Below, piece after piece: positions 34,570 to 45,016 of a stretch of DNA of 64,000 nucleotides. This DNA comes from Nematopogon swammerdamellus. Its lineage: Eukaryota; Arthropoda; Insecta; Lepidoptera; Adelidae. Made by a program: the position numbers and the translations under genes. Position 1 is the first letter of the stretch; every line of letters starts with the position of its first letter. The stretch spans positions 13,859,347 to 13,923,346 of the forward strand of contig OX336355.1 of assembly GCA_946902875.1 (NCBI GenBank). The letters run 5' to 3'. The notes beneath the pieces were generated by a model. That model saw only the letters and a program-made list of their open reading frames with translations, was not told the origin of the DNA and ran no database searches.

Positions 34570-34805
34570 TTGCAATTATATGTCACATGATTTTTTTTTT
34601 AACTTTCTAATTTGTCCCGCAAAATTTACCCCCGAAATCGAAATTCGTCCATTTACACAATACTTTCCTATTGGATCATCAAACTCTATATATATATACC
34701 AAATTTCAGCTTTTTCCGTCCAGTAGATTCGGAGAAAATAAGGTGTGACGGATGGACAGACAGACACAAGAATGGTCATATTAGGGTTCAGTTTTTTCCA
34801 CTTTT
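34570..34805 (+). repeat. Dispersed repeat with GGACAGACAGACAC
   Basis: CAAATTTCAGCTTTTTCCGT, CCAGTAGATTCGGAGAAAAT and GACGGATGGACAGACAGACA, then AGGGTTCAGTTTTTT. Typical layout of dispersed lepidopteran elements; class not assigned. Confidence 0.5.
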
Positions 34806-35144
34806 AACGTAACCTAAAAACGTTTCTAAATTAATTACTTGAGAGCAAAAAAGCAAACTTATTACTTTAATATGAAACGTAAACCTTGATATCATCTTCA
34901 ACCTCACATCATTGACTGATTAGTACTAATCAATACCGCCCATCAATTTAAGTTATTTAATTAAATCAAAGTTATTAATCAATATACTTTCGCTATGTAA
35001 GGCAGTAAGCAACACTACAAGCATCTGTGTATGTATGTACTAATTGTTAATACTAGTTGCCAATGCGTTTGTATTAAGTAATTAAAAAGCTTCTACAAAA
35101 TATTTATAATGTTTAAATTTAGTCCATAAAGTCTGTTCAGTTTG

Positions 35145-35410
35145 CGAAGTCACTTGCGAAAATCGTACATGCTGTCCTTGTCTATTCCATTAGAATTTGC
35201 CCTTTTCCAATGCCATACAACAATGTCTCAGAAGCGAAATGCAAAAAACTCGCTTCTCGGAGCGGCACTTTGGACGTTATACTTTTGGGTGACTGCATAC
35301 AATACGTGCATAGCACTGAACAGACACACAACAGACGCACTGCCCACGCCAATAAAACTAACATGTGTAAGCGAGACAACTATAGAAAGAGATTTTTGCA
35401 AGTGACTTCG
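35145..35410. mobile_element. MITE-like element with 20-bp terminal inverted repeats
   Basis: CGAAGTCACTTGCGAAAATC at 35145-35164 and its reverse complement with one mismatch, GATTTTTGCAAGTGACTTCG, at 35391-35410. About 266 bases. The overlapping open frames inside carry no motif. Between 34806 and 35144 nothing is recognised. Confidence 0.8.
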
Positions 35411-35539
35411 TAAAAAAAATTAGCTTCCTACTTATGGCGCAGCGAAATGACAAAATATATATTTATTGGTGATTTTACAGCAAAACCGTTAAAGTTACTC
35501 CCCCAGCCCCCAAAACATGTTCATTTGTAATTATCAATA

Positions 35540-35891
35540 TCTACTAATAATAAATATGTAATGTAAGGGATGGTCAAGGAGTAAGTTACTTTGTTTTATG
35601 AGATACTGCCTTTGTAGACTCTATGTATGATAGTAAAACTAAATTGACGTTTTTTAGAAATCTTTTCTGTATGTATGTATGTAGGTATGTTAAACCGATC
35701 ATCCGAATCCGATGAAACTTAGTACGAGCACATTTTACTATACGGGACACAGGATAGGCTATATCAAATTCAGTTTTACGCTAAGATGTGGCTCTTATAC
35801 AAACCGCCGAAACAAAGGTACGGTAGCGGGCTTAATTACTTTCATCTTTTTAAATACGAATTTTACGCCAGCGAAGCCGCGGGCAAAACTA
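35540..35891 (+). mobile_element. Helitron-like non-autonomous element
   Basis: Starts TCTACTAATAATAAATATG and ends GCGAAGCCGCGGGCAAAACTA. Homologous to 15621-16014. Confidence 0.65.
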
Positions 35892-35972
35892 TCACCAATA
35901 AACCTAAATGCTGGTAATAAGATAAAATATTTGCAATATAAGACAATAAAATTCTGTCCTATAGAATTCTTT

Positions 35973-36281
35973 AGTTTGTCAATAAGTAGCAGTAAAGCTT
36001 TAGTTTGTCAATAAGTAGCAGTAAAGCTTTAGTTTGTCAATAAGTAGCAGTAAAGCTTTAGTTTGTCAATAAGTAGCAGTAAAGCTTTAGTTTGTCAATA
36101 AGTAGCAGTAAAGCTTTAGTTTGTCAATAAGTAGCAGTAAAGCTTTAGTTTGTCAATAAGTAGCAGTAAAGCTTTAGTTTGTCAATAAGTAGCAGTAAAG
36201 CTTTAGTTTGTCAATAAGTAGCAGTAAAGCTTTAGTTTGTCAATAAGTAGCAGTAAAGCTTTAGTTTGTCAATAAGTAGCA
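35973..36281 (+). repeat. 29-bp minisatellite, about 10.6 copies
   Basis: Units begin at 35973 and every 29 bases to 36263; unit AGTTTGTCAATAAGTAGCAG plus TAAAGCTTT. The copies look identical and the array decays after AATAAGTAGCAATAAGCAGC. No unique spacers between units. Confidence 0.95.
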
Positions 36282-36299
36282 ATAAGCAGCATGAAGTAG

Positions 36300-36500
36300 C
36301 AGGACTGCATTGCGCAATGTTCACGTACGTGTAGAAATGGCCCGGACCCCGCGGCAGCCTTGACAAGGACGTTGCGTGCGTACGCGCACCTCCCCCTCAC
36401 CCCCCGCACCACCCTCGCTCCGCCAGCCCTAGCGTGCGTGCGCGTGAGTCGTGTATGTATAGGACGCGAGAAAATTATCTAAACGTGGCGCAAGGCCGTC
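36300..36500. other. GC- and CpG-rich block
   Basis: Includes CCCCTCACCCCCCGCACC and GTGCGTGCGCGTGAGTCG. It could be the 5' part of the type C LINE that follows, or a promoter-like island. Confidence 0.35.
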
Positions 36501-36830
36501 CTATCTCCGCATGACTCGTCGCGCAGAGAGACTCAGCACCCTTTTGTTGTTGACATTGGGCTTTTGAGAATCCATCGGTTCTCTAAATCGTTTCTTTGTC
36601 GCACCGCTAGGGTGTGGAACTGTCTTCCGGCGAGTGTATTTCCTGAATCCTTTAACCTGGGTGTCTTCAAGCGTCGTATTAACGGGCTAGACAGCCTAGC
36701 AACAGTACGCAAATCTGCTGGCATGGCACCTAACTGAGCGTGGTTTCGCGAGGAGAGGCGTTTTTGGCTCTGTCGATTGCACCATTGGTCTCTCGGCACA
36801 GCCACCCATGCTGGTTTACATTAAAAAAAG
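36500..36830 (+). mobile_element. Type C LINE, 3' coding end
   Basis: Plus frame: RFSKSFLCRTARVWNCLP, ASVFPESFNLGVFKRRINGL, then GMAPN; 3' end GCACAGCCACCCATGCTGG and a short A tail. Related in protein to type A but with a distinct 3' end. Other copies at 1-93 (minus) and 45886-46012. Confidence 0.8.
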
Positions 36831-36884
36831 TAGGTAAGTATGTAGAAAAATATATAGGAAAATATTCTTCAGATAATAAATACA

Positions 36885-37040
36885 CACACACACACACACA
36901 CACACATCACACACGCTGAATCCCGACAATCGGGGTAAGCAATACTTTGCGAAACGTGGTGGTCGGTGTTGTGCTGTAATTTACCAGAGTTCTTGCAGAT
37001 TACTCTGCTTACCCCGATTGTCGGGATTCAGCGTGTGTGA
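36885..37040. repeat. (CA)n and a T2-derived foldback
   Basis: (CA)n at 36883-36906, then the reverse of the T2 end (CACACGCTGAATCCCGACAA), a T2-like middle (CGTGGTGGTCGGTGTTGTGC) and the T2 end forward (CCCCGATTGTCGGGATTCAG, CGTGTGTGATG). The ends form about 35-bp inverted repeats. Confidence 0.8.
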
Positions 37041-37094
37041 TGTGTATAATAAATATTTATATTAAATTCAAATTATGCAGATACCGGGAAAATG

Positions 37095-37262
37095 TGGAAC
37101 ACACTCCCTCCCAAAAATGGACGTGAAAAGGCTCTCGTCAGGCCGGCATGGCATGGCATTCGCAATCCCCGTGCATCACAGAATGTCTATTGCCATCGTT
37201 ACACCTACTCGTAGGTGCAACGATGTCACGTGTCGCGCTTTCAATGCAAATAAAAAAAAAAG
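37095..37262 (+). mobile_element. Type B LINE 3' end, diverged
   Basis: GTGGAACACACTCCCTCCC, CTCGTCAGGCCGGCATGGC and poly-A. Confidence 0.65.
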
Positions 37263-38012
37263 CGGCAAAATTATGAAGACATGATTGTAATTTTCAGTTT
37301 TTGTTTTTTATTACCATCTAAAAATTTTTAAAATGTTTCACTCTTCGTTCTTGCTACCGTAATGGAAATTGCATTAAAAATAGAACACTCCCCTATTCTA
37401 CATGCGATATTCTTTATGCACCATTATGAAAAAAATTTAAAATTAAATGTTGTTTCTTTGTTTTAGCCAACTAGGTCGATATTAAAAAATGTACATTCAA
37501 TGTCTTAAAAATAAAAAAATTCTCCACTTAAACATTTCAAATCTCATAAAACATAATAATCGGAATGTCCTTATCAGCGCAGGGTCAGGTAGGTAACGAT
37601 GGAGTGTAGTGAGTAGCGGTAAGCAGATCGGCCTACTTAGTGAAATGTCAACCGGCGGCGCCGCACCGCGGCGCCCGCGCAGCCGCGGCGAGGCCGACCG
37701 TCACGCCGCCGCCGCACCGTGCCCCCGCGCCGCCCAGTGCGCGGGGGCAATGCGGTTGATAGCGCACTTTTTACCCGACTGCGCGACGCAAAGGAATGTG
37801 TTTTTCATATTTGTATGAATTTGCTAAATATTATGAAAATATGCTTTTTTCGGGACTTTCAAATAGGAAAAAGTCATATTTTGTTAGTTCAACGCTTTTA
37901 GATTTAATTTTTTACCTAAAATGACACAAGAGATGGAAATACATTACAAGAGCGTTACAATGGGAATCAGTACAAGAGCAAAATTATGTATGAAATATGA
38001 CAGTCATTCATA
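37263..38012. other. Gene-poor stretch with a CpG-rich block
   Basis: 37650-37745 is very GC-rich (GCCGCGGCGAGGCCGACC). An open frame crosses it (37609-37818) with no recognisable motif. Possibly a promoter or untranslated exon. Confidence 0.35.
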
Positions 38013-38216
38013 ACGTTCTTGTGCCGCACTACAAAGGTGTGGAACGGGCTCCCGGGGAATATCTTTCCCCACTCCTCCAACCACGGATCTTCAAATTTCT
38101 CCAGCGACATTAGTCCACCTCCAAGCCGTACTGGCACCTCCTCGGGGGTGAAATTGGCTGCGCCTGAGGCTTCGACCTCATGTACAGCCACCCAGTTCGG
38201 AAGCAATAAAAAAAAG
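38013..38216 (+). mobile_element. Type A LINE 3' end
   Basis: CGTTCTTGTGCCGCACTACA to CACCCAGTTCGGAAGCAATA plus A tail, with a small internal deletion. Confidence 0.85.
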
Positions 38217-39568
38217 TCAATCGGGCTAGTATATTCGGATATAGCCTGCAAAGTCAGTGTCAATTTCCAGTTTGGTAGGCGCATCGCAGGCGCGCTGTGA
38301 CGTCACGAACTTGCAGGCCTGTTATAGAAAAAAATGCCATTCATTGTTCAACGAGATTTGTAGACAAAGGCAAAAAAAAACATTTAATTAATTATCCTAA
38401 TTGTGGGGTAGGCAATACCGCTAACATTCCTTCAACCATTATAATATTATGGAAAGATGAGAAAATAATATAATTATGTTGTTGTAACTACGATAAATTA
38501 AAAAAATAAATAAAATTAAGTGTTATACTTACATAACATTAATCGAGTGTAGTTATGCAGAATACGAATAACCAGCAAAATTTAAAAATAGAATACATCA
38601 TTAAAAAATTAATTAATTAAAAATATTTTACGTCTAAACACCGTGTATTGAATTTTATCGCTCTTGTAGATCTAAAGTTTGACCAAAGATATTTACACGT
38701 TCTCCTAATTTAGTTTTAAATTGTCAAAATATTTTAAAATCTTAATAAATAAATAATAAATAATTAATTATAATAAATAAATAATTATAATAAATAAATA
38801 ATTAATTATCTATTCAAATTATACTTCAAACCTCAGCATCTTGGTTTAGTAGTATTGTTGGTTCGTAGTTTTCTGCATAGGTAACTACATTCAATTAATA
38901 TGCATTTAAGTCTAAATGAACATGTTCACAGCGTTATATCAATAACAACTATCATAGTATGGGAAATAATGATGGATGAGGCGTGTGGTATTGAAGTGGG
39001 TAATTAAATACGTACGTAGAGAGGAACGACTTGCAAATAAGAATAGTTGACGCAGTATCCTGCGTCAACTATTATATTAATATATATAAGGAGGGAAGTT
39101 GGCTGTTTGTGTTTGTGCCACCCCCGTACAGATGCACGTCTGAGTTACGGCACACGCTACGTGGGTGGGGCGAGGGTGAGGTTGGGGGTGGCGCGTCTCG
39201 CTGCTAGCCAGACTGACGCACCAGCACAAACTCCAAGCTTTTCATAGTCTTTAAGTGAGTTATGAAAATAGGGAGTAAATGGAAAAAAGTCATCGTCATT
39301 GTCATCGCATAAAAATTATTTATGCCGCGGAGGGCGGTGGGGGGCGGGGGTGATAGAAAAGAGAGAGAGGGAGGAATAAAGAGGAGAAAGTGAGAGAGAG
39401 GGGTGAGAGAGATGGGGTGATGGAGGGGGAGAGAGTGGGAAAGAGAGTGATGAGAGAGAGGGTGAAGAGAAAAGGGGGTTTTAATCACGCCAAAGATGTA
39501 TAACTTCTAACGCGCGTACCTACATCTACATATAAAAACACGCACCCATATCCTGCGTCGATGGACAG
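38217..39568. other. Gene-poor stretch, simple repeats
   Basis: (TAAA)n-rich at 38745-38812; a 13-bp-arm hairpin at 39042-39073 (AATAGTTGACGCA); GA-rich simple sequence at 39355-39475. No gene. Confidence 0.6.
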
Positions 39569-39569
39569 T

Positions 39570-39905
39570 TTTTTTTTGTTTTTTTTTTTATTGAACTGAC
39601 ACGGTTGGCTACATCACCTACAACATTCGTGATGTCACCCCAACACCGGGTGAACTAGGTGCCTTGTCAGTGCTTCCCTTCGGACTTCAGTCGTGCCGGC
39701 TACACTGAACTGGACGGAAAACACAAACTATTTACATAGCCGTTTCGACCGACCTTTCATTCAGTGCGGTGGTACCAACAGGGCGGGTTAAACCCTACCA
39801 GCTAGTAATATAAGAAGGGAGTCATATCCCTTAGTCGCCTTTTACGACATAGACGGAGAGAGATGCAGTGGGGTTATTCTTTTAAATTACCGGCCCCACA
39901 CGGTA
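39570..39905 (-). mobile_element. H2+T1 element, full length
   Basis: Poly-T to CCGGCCCCACACGGTA. ACAGT flanks both sides (39565-39569 and 39905-39909). Confidence 0.9.
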
Positions 39906-39974
39906 CAGTGTAGATAAATAAAATGCTAAAACACATTTCCGCTCGTAGACTCGACTGCACGTAGTACCTAACCC

Positions 39975-40042
39975 AAACTGACCGCGCTCAGGTTTGCTTA
40001 ACAACAGTCGACCGACCGCACCACTGATCTACCGAGGCTGAC
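39975..40042 (-). mobile_element. H1 head alone
   Basis: Reverse of the head: CTGACCGCGCTCAGGTTTGC then CCACTGATCTACCGAGGCTG. No T1 attached. Confidence 0.75.
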
Positions 40043-40069
40043 GAAATGTATGATATTCTTAGGTTTGAT

Positions 40070-40122
40070 CGGTTTAGGTTAAGTTAGGCAGGTTGGGTTA
40101 GTTTAGGTTAGGTTAAGTTAAC
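40070..40122 (+). repeat. Degenerate TTAGG-like repeats
   Basis: GGTTTAGGTTAAGTTAGG and TTTAGGTTAGGTTAAGTTA. Related to the insect telomere unit but imperfect and short. Confidence 0.6.
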
Positions 40123-40600
40123 TTATCTCTTGGTAAGAAGTATTTTAATGTGAACCTTTCTTCATATAAGCTTTCAACCACCGGCAGAGCGAGGACCGGT
40201 TCCGGCCGCCCGCGCCTGCGCCTCCGCCCCGCCTAGCGCGAGGAAAGGTCATCGCGATACGCTGGCATGCATTAGAGTGAAACTTCGTTGAACGTGCTAA
40301 CAGATTCACCTTGGGACGATCGATTGACTCGCCTCGGTTAATTGCGATGTCGTCCTTTTTACTACCAGTTTCATTGTATGCAACAACTTCGGGCAACGAT
40401 GGACTTTGACTTGCTTACATACTAATAAAATGCTCGATTTTTCCAACTACTCTAATCGCATCATTGTTTGTCTTTTGTTTGAAGGTCTTTGAAGTGGCTA
40501 GCGACCGGGTAATCTGTAGCTTAGAATTGTTGTTTATTGTTTATTGATGATTCATATGGCAGTAAAACTGCACTCGAACTTGTCACAATTTGTTGTATAT
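40123..40600. other. Unrecognised, with a GC-rich block and a short shared repeat
   Basis: GC-rich at 40185-40245. The segment at 40552-40596 (AAACTGCACTCGAACTTGTC) is repeated in reverse at about 13738-13787. Confidence 0.45.
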
Positions 40601-40609
40601 AGATGTTTG

Positions 40610-40762
40610 CACATCAATGTGTGTTAACATCTATAAGAATATGTGTAAGCATCTATAAGCATATGTGATAACATCTATAAGCATATGTGTATACATCTAT
40701 AAGAATATGTGTAAACATCTATAAGCATGTGTGTAAACATCTATAATAATATGTGTTAGCAT
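40610..40762 (+). repeat. 22-bp tandem repeat, about 6-7 copies
   Basis: Imperfect copies of CATCTATAAGCATATGTGTA plus 2 bases. Ends at CATCGCGACC. Confidence 0.9.
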
Positions 40763-40907
40763 CGCGACCCTGGACCCCCGAACTTCTCGGGCTCACAATA
40801 TTTTTTTTTTCACATATCTAATTAACTAACTGCTGCATTTCTTGTTTAAATCACTTTCATAAATCGGTTAGGCCAGGGTACATTGATTCCTGTGATTGTT
40901 CTTCCTG

Positions 40908-41116
40908 ACCTTTAATAAAATCCAACGTCTGCTTTCTGTCTGTCTGTCTGTCCGCTTATAACTCGAGAACCACTGAACCGATTTTAATAAAACAAATTTC
41001 TACCGATAGCTTGATTCTTACCATCAATTATAGGCTACTCTTAATCACGTTAAATTGCTTATGAGGTTAGCAGAGAAGTCAAATATGAGAGCGGGCGGAG
41101 CCGCGGGCACAGCTAG
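40908..41116 (+). mobile_element. Helitron-like 3' end
   Basis: GTCTGTCTGTCTGTCCGC, AACCACTGAACCGATTTTAA and end GCGGAGCCGCGGGCACAGCTAG followed by T. The 5' limit is unclear. Confidence 0.6.
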
Positions 41117-41249
41117 TGATGTATTTGATAAATATCCTAAAATCATCCCAGATGTTTCTAGATTTCGCTAGTGAAATCTGTACGTGCTTACCGCGATTTA
41201 GTTAGCTATAATTAACTCGTTACAGACGGACACACAATTGAATAGTTTT

Positions 41250-41405
41250 AAGCCGCGTCTCCTGCAAATGTTTTTTTTTTCGAAACATTACACAGAAACA
41301 TCGAAACATTGGGGCGCGGCCATACACATTTGTATGAAAAGAAATGTTTTTGTGTAACGTTTCTTGTGTAATGTTTCGAAAAAAACGTGCGCAGGAGCGC
41401 GGCTT
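41250..41405. mobile_element. Foldback element with about 47-bp arms
   Basis: AAGCCGCGTCTCCTGCAAAT...CGAAACATTACAC at the left; the reverse complement of the right end reads AAGCCGCGCTCCTGCGCACG...CGAAACATTACAC. The whole is 156 bases. Confidence 0.8.
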
Positions 41406-41637
41406 TAGAGAAGAGTCCTCTGTTTCACATTCGTTACTCACGATGCTCCCGAGGCAGAAGATAATACGTGTATTATAAGTTCTCATATTACCGCAGTTAA
41501 TGTTTATAATAACACCTAGATGTGTCCGTAACTACAGCGAATGTACTTGTACAGCTAAATCTTGAATTCTTTTAGACTGATAAAATTAAAAAAAAAAAAA
41601 AGGGAGAATGTATATATACCGGTAACCTTTTATTAAC

Positions 41638-41720
41638 GACCGAATGTCAATGGGCTTCGTTAGATACCTCATGGGTGGCTCGGCGACACATGCAGCGCAT
41701 TCTATGAAAAAAAAATTAAA
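41638..41720 (+). mobile_element. Type B LINE 3' fragment
   Basis: CGACCGAATGTCAATGGGC to CATGGGTGGCTCGGCG and poly-A. Confidence 0.75.
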
Positions 41721-41825
41721 AAATATATATATTATTTAATGTTTCAAGATAATCACAATACCACCATACTGTGTGGATATACAAATATCTATACCAAAAA
41801 TATATATTACAAAACACACATTACA

Positions 41826-42004
41826 GTACTGTGTGAGGCCGGTACTTAAAAAGAATAGCCCCATTGCATCTCTCCCGTGCATGTAGTAAACAGCGACTAA
41901 GGGATAAGGTTAGCCACCTTTCACCTTGGCACGGTTCTTCCACCGAGTTATGCAGCAGATGGGTCTTCGTGCCTTACTTGCTGCTTGATAGTGTCTTGTC
42001 TTGA
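41826..42004 (+). mobile_element. H2+T2 element, truncated
   Basis: GTGTGAGGCCGGTACTTAAA start, GACTAAGGGATAAGG, GTTAGCCACCTTTCACCTTG; stops after TTGATAGTGTCTTGTC. Confidence 0.8.
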
Positions 42005-42269
42005 ATTGAATTAAACCCGGCCATCAATGAAACCCAGCTTGTTTTGTAGATCTCACTAACGTGAATATTTTTATTATGGCGGCTAAGTTCCAAACAATCC
42101 GGGATTGGAGGTACAACAAACCTCCTTCAAAAAAACTCTGGTCAATAAAATAATGTGTTTTTTTATGGGAAGCACGACATGTGGCGCGCGACAATGTTAA
42201 AAACCTAAACAGTAAGTCAGTCAGTCAGGGTGTAAGCGAGAACTGCTGAACAGCTTAAATCCTAAATTC

Positions 42270-42320
42270 CCGGGGCTCCGACCTCGAGCACAGTCACCCA
42301 GTTTGGGTGCAAATAAAACA
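42270..42320 (+). mobile_element. Type A LINE 3' scrap
   Basis: GGGGCTCCGACCTCGAGCAC, CAGTCACCCAGTTTGGGTG, AAATAAAA. Confidence 0.6.
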
Positions 42321-42810
42321 TTACTGTAGCCAGTAGTGGACCAGTTTTATCTTCACTTCGTTACTCGACTGTACATCATCCTGGCGTCTCAAGGTCGCCG
42401 ATTATGAAACTGCTTTGCCCAGGCGCAGCCATAAGATGTATGTAAATGCTCCAAAAAGAACTCGACGCACGCGGTTGCGTTGCGTCGTTACATACCACAA
42501 GATCGATTCCAAGCTCAGCGTGACGTAAGCATGGCATTGTACCAACACTATGTTTACGTGTGAGCAATACTGCTCAGGAAAAGAAATTGTTTGTGACATA
42601 CGTACATAATAATTTTAATACTATATATATTATTATATATATATATATTTTATTTAGGCTTGTCTCCCGCCGCCGGCGGCGGCGGTAATACCGTTTTTAT
42701 TTCATGTTTGTATTAATTTAGTGTATTTTTATTACTTTTTATAGTATAATATGTGTAAAATTAATATGAATTTGTATAAAAATGTGAAATAAAGGTATTT
42801 TAATACATAA
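42321..42810. other. Unrecognised stretch
   Basis: A GCCGCCGGCGGCGGCGG block at 42669-42685 and an AT dinucleotide tract at about 42622-42647. No gene. Confidence 0.45.
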
Positions 42811-43047
42811 ATTTTTTTAAACTGGTACAGTTGGCTACGTCTCCATCACACTTGTGATGTCAGCCCACAGCCGCTTCGAGGGACCTTTAATTCATTTCGA
42901 TGGTGCCAATCCTTGTAAGGGAGGGAACTACAGTTTTTTACGTAGAATGGGAATCACGGTTAGCCTCAATGATCGAACGGCCGGTGTGCTTATGATAACG
43001 AAAGGCGCGGCGGTCGATAGATTGCACCACTGTACTGTCGAGGCTTA
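42811..43047 (-). mobile_element. SINE H1+T1, strongly decayed
   Basis: T1 tail, GTGATGTCAGCCCAC, CTACAGTTTTTTACGTAGAA, and TACTGTCGAGGCTTAC at the head end, with several deletions. Confidence 0.7.
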
Positions 43048-43128
43048 CATTATATCAATATGATAATATGATGTTGACACTAATACATTATTACATTTTA
43101 CAAAGAGAAAACACATGGAGAGAGCGGT

Positions 43129-43283
43129 TTTTTTATTTAAAACGCGACAAATGGCGCCGAACCACCCATAAGGTGTCTAACGACGCCCATGGACATTCGG
43201 TCGTATGCGGGGTTACGAATGCCACGCTGGCCAGACAGGTGCCAATTAAATCCCCTCTTGAAGAACCCGAATCTGTACTTGAG
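43129..43283 (-). mobile_element. Type B LINE 3' end
   Basis: CGAACCACCCATAAGGTGTC, CGACGCCCATGGACATTCGG, CAGACAGGTGCC. Confidence 0.8.
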
Positions 43284-43410
43284 GGGAAATATATTGCTGG
43301 AAATATATTATTGAAATAGCTTACGTGATCTCTCTACTTTGTGTAGAAACGAGAAGAAATCGATTTTGTCAAACTCGATCTATAGGGTTGGAAAAAGGAG
43401 GGTCTCCCGC

Positions 43411-43597
43411 CCCCCCCCCCCCCTCCCCCCCCCCTTCCTTCTCCTCGCGTAGTAACTAGTAGTAGTACTACTACTCTCAGTCATTTAGCGACGTATGGCG
43501 ACGTTACACAGCATTGTTCACGACATACGATGTTTTGTCACGCTCAGCTTGGAATAGAGCCGCTAAAGGGGGCAGAGGGGGGGGGGGGGGGGGGGGG
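43411..43597. repeat. Poly-C and poly-G runs about 150 bases apart
   Basis: C-rich run at about 43411-43434 (one T) and 21 G at 43577-43597, with TAGTAGTAGTACTACTAC between. The opposite runs could pair. Confidence 0.85.
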
Positions 43598-43831
43598 ACG
43601 TGCTCCACATTGCTTGCAAGATGGCGGACAGCGCCCAAGGACGCGGTCACGGCCATACTGCTTGTTCATTGCGTGCCGTACACACAAACCAGATTTTCCG
43701 GTGTAAAGTTAGCTACTGAACGTAAATATTGAGTGACTGCAACGCGTTTAGCCGATTTTCACAGTGTATGGTTTGCTTGCAACCAAACGTATAACAGTTT
43801 CGTGTGCTGAAGAAGACGAAATTAAGGACTA

Positions 43832-43925
43832 TGTATATAGTTCGTGTTTTTAGTCCAATTCGGTGTAGCCGGCACGACCAAAGGGAAGCACGGACATGGC
43901 ACCTAGTTCACCAAGGTATATGGGC
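43832..43925 (+). mobile_element. T1 fragment
   Basis: ATAGTTCGTGTTTTTAGTCC to TAGTTCACCAAGG, forward; its end is missing. Confidence 0.7.
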
Positions 43926-43994
43926 TGGTACGACGCATAGCTTGGAGGAATCTGGGTATACACGCGCCGGCAGACAATTTGTATTGTACAATTG

Positions 43995-44328
43995 TACAGT
44001 GTGGGGCCGGTACTTTGAAAGAATAGCTCCACTGCATCTCTCCCTGTGTATGTCGTAAAAGGCGACTAAGGGATATGATGATGAAGGGGATTGATGATAT
44101 TACTAGGTGGTAGGGTTTAACCCGCCCGGGTTGGTACCACCGCACTGAATGAAACGTCGGTCGAAACGGCTGTGTAAGTAGTTCGTGTTTTCCGTCCATT
44201 TCAGTGTAGCCGATATGAAATTAAGGGAAACGCTGACATGGCACCTAGTTCACCCGCTGTTATGTGCTGACATCACAGATGTTGTGGTGATCTAGCCAAC
44301 CGTATGTCAGTTTCCATTTTTAAAAAAG
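43995..44328 (+). mobile_element. H2+T1 element
   Basis: TACAGTGTGGGGCCGGTACT, AAGGGATATGATGATGAAGG (altered junction), core and T1 to TTTCCATTTTTAAAAAA. Confidence 0.85.
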
Positions 44329-44554
44329 TACTCTTGTAAATAACAGCACAACACCGATCACCACGTTTAGCAATGTACATCATGAAATACATCTGCTAGC
44401 TTATGTAACGCACATCCTTTCATATGGCATCATTTACTAGTGAGCCTAAGAGTAAAAAGTGCTTCGTTAAAATAAAGAAAACTAACGCGATATGCGTTGA
44501 TGTCTTCTGTATGGACGATAGAGTCATGGTGTTTAAATTAATTGGTTTTGTAAC

Positions 44555-44650
44555 CCCCGACGCAAACTGAGAGGTGTTATACGTTTAACGTGTGTGTATG
44601 TGTGTATGGGTGTGTCTGTCTGTGGCATCGTAGCTCCCAAACGGATGCTG
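44555..44650 (+). repeat. Dispersed repeat with GTGGCATCGTAGCTCCCAAA
   Basis: ACCCCCGACGCAAACTGAGA, GGTGTTATACGTTTAACGTG, a GT-rich part, then GGCATCGTAGCTCCCAAACG. The same repeat in reverse surrounds the hAT element at 62.5-63.2 kb. Confidence 0.7.
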
Positions 44651-44766
44651 TTTTTAAATATTAAGTTAAGTTTATAAGTTTCTAAAATTATAGTTAGTTA
44701 TTTATAATTTTAGTTAATTTTAAACAACTGTATATATACTCGTATAATAGTAAGATAAAATTCCGT

Positions 44767-45013
44767 GAGAATAGCCCCACTGCATTTCTCCCTGTGCATA
44801 TTGTAAAACACGGCTAAGGGATAAGGACAATATTCCGAGTTAAAGGATGACAGGCTAGCCAACTATCACCTTGGCACGGTCTTTCCACCGAATCATGCAG
44901 CAGGTGCCTCGTGCCTTGTGCCTCATGTAGTCGGTGTTGTGCTATAATTTACCAACAACATCGATAACTGTGCTTATCTATATAGTCGGGATACAGCGTG
45001 TGGTATGTATGTT
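44767..45013 (+). mobile_element. H2+T2 element, head truncated
   Basis: GAATAGCCCCACTGCATTTC, GGCTAAGGGATAAGGACAAT, to CAGCGTGTGGTATGTATGT. It directly abuts the next SINE. Confidence 0.8.
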
Positions 45014-45016
45014 ATT

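Noticed and set aside
35973..36281. Regular repeats as a CRISPR array
   Set aside because: The 29-base units are directly tandem with no unique spacers, and the setting is eukaryotic.
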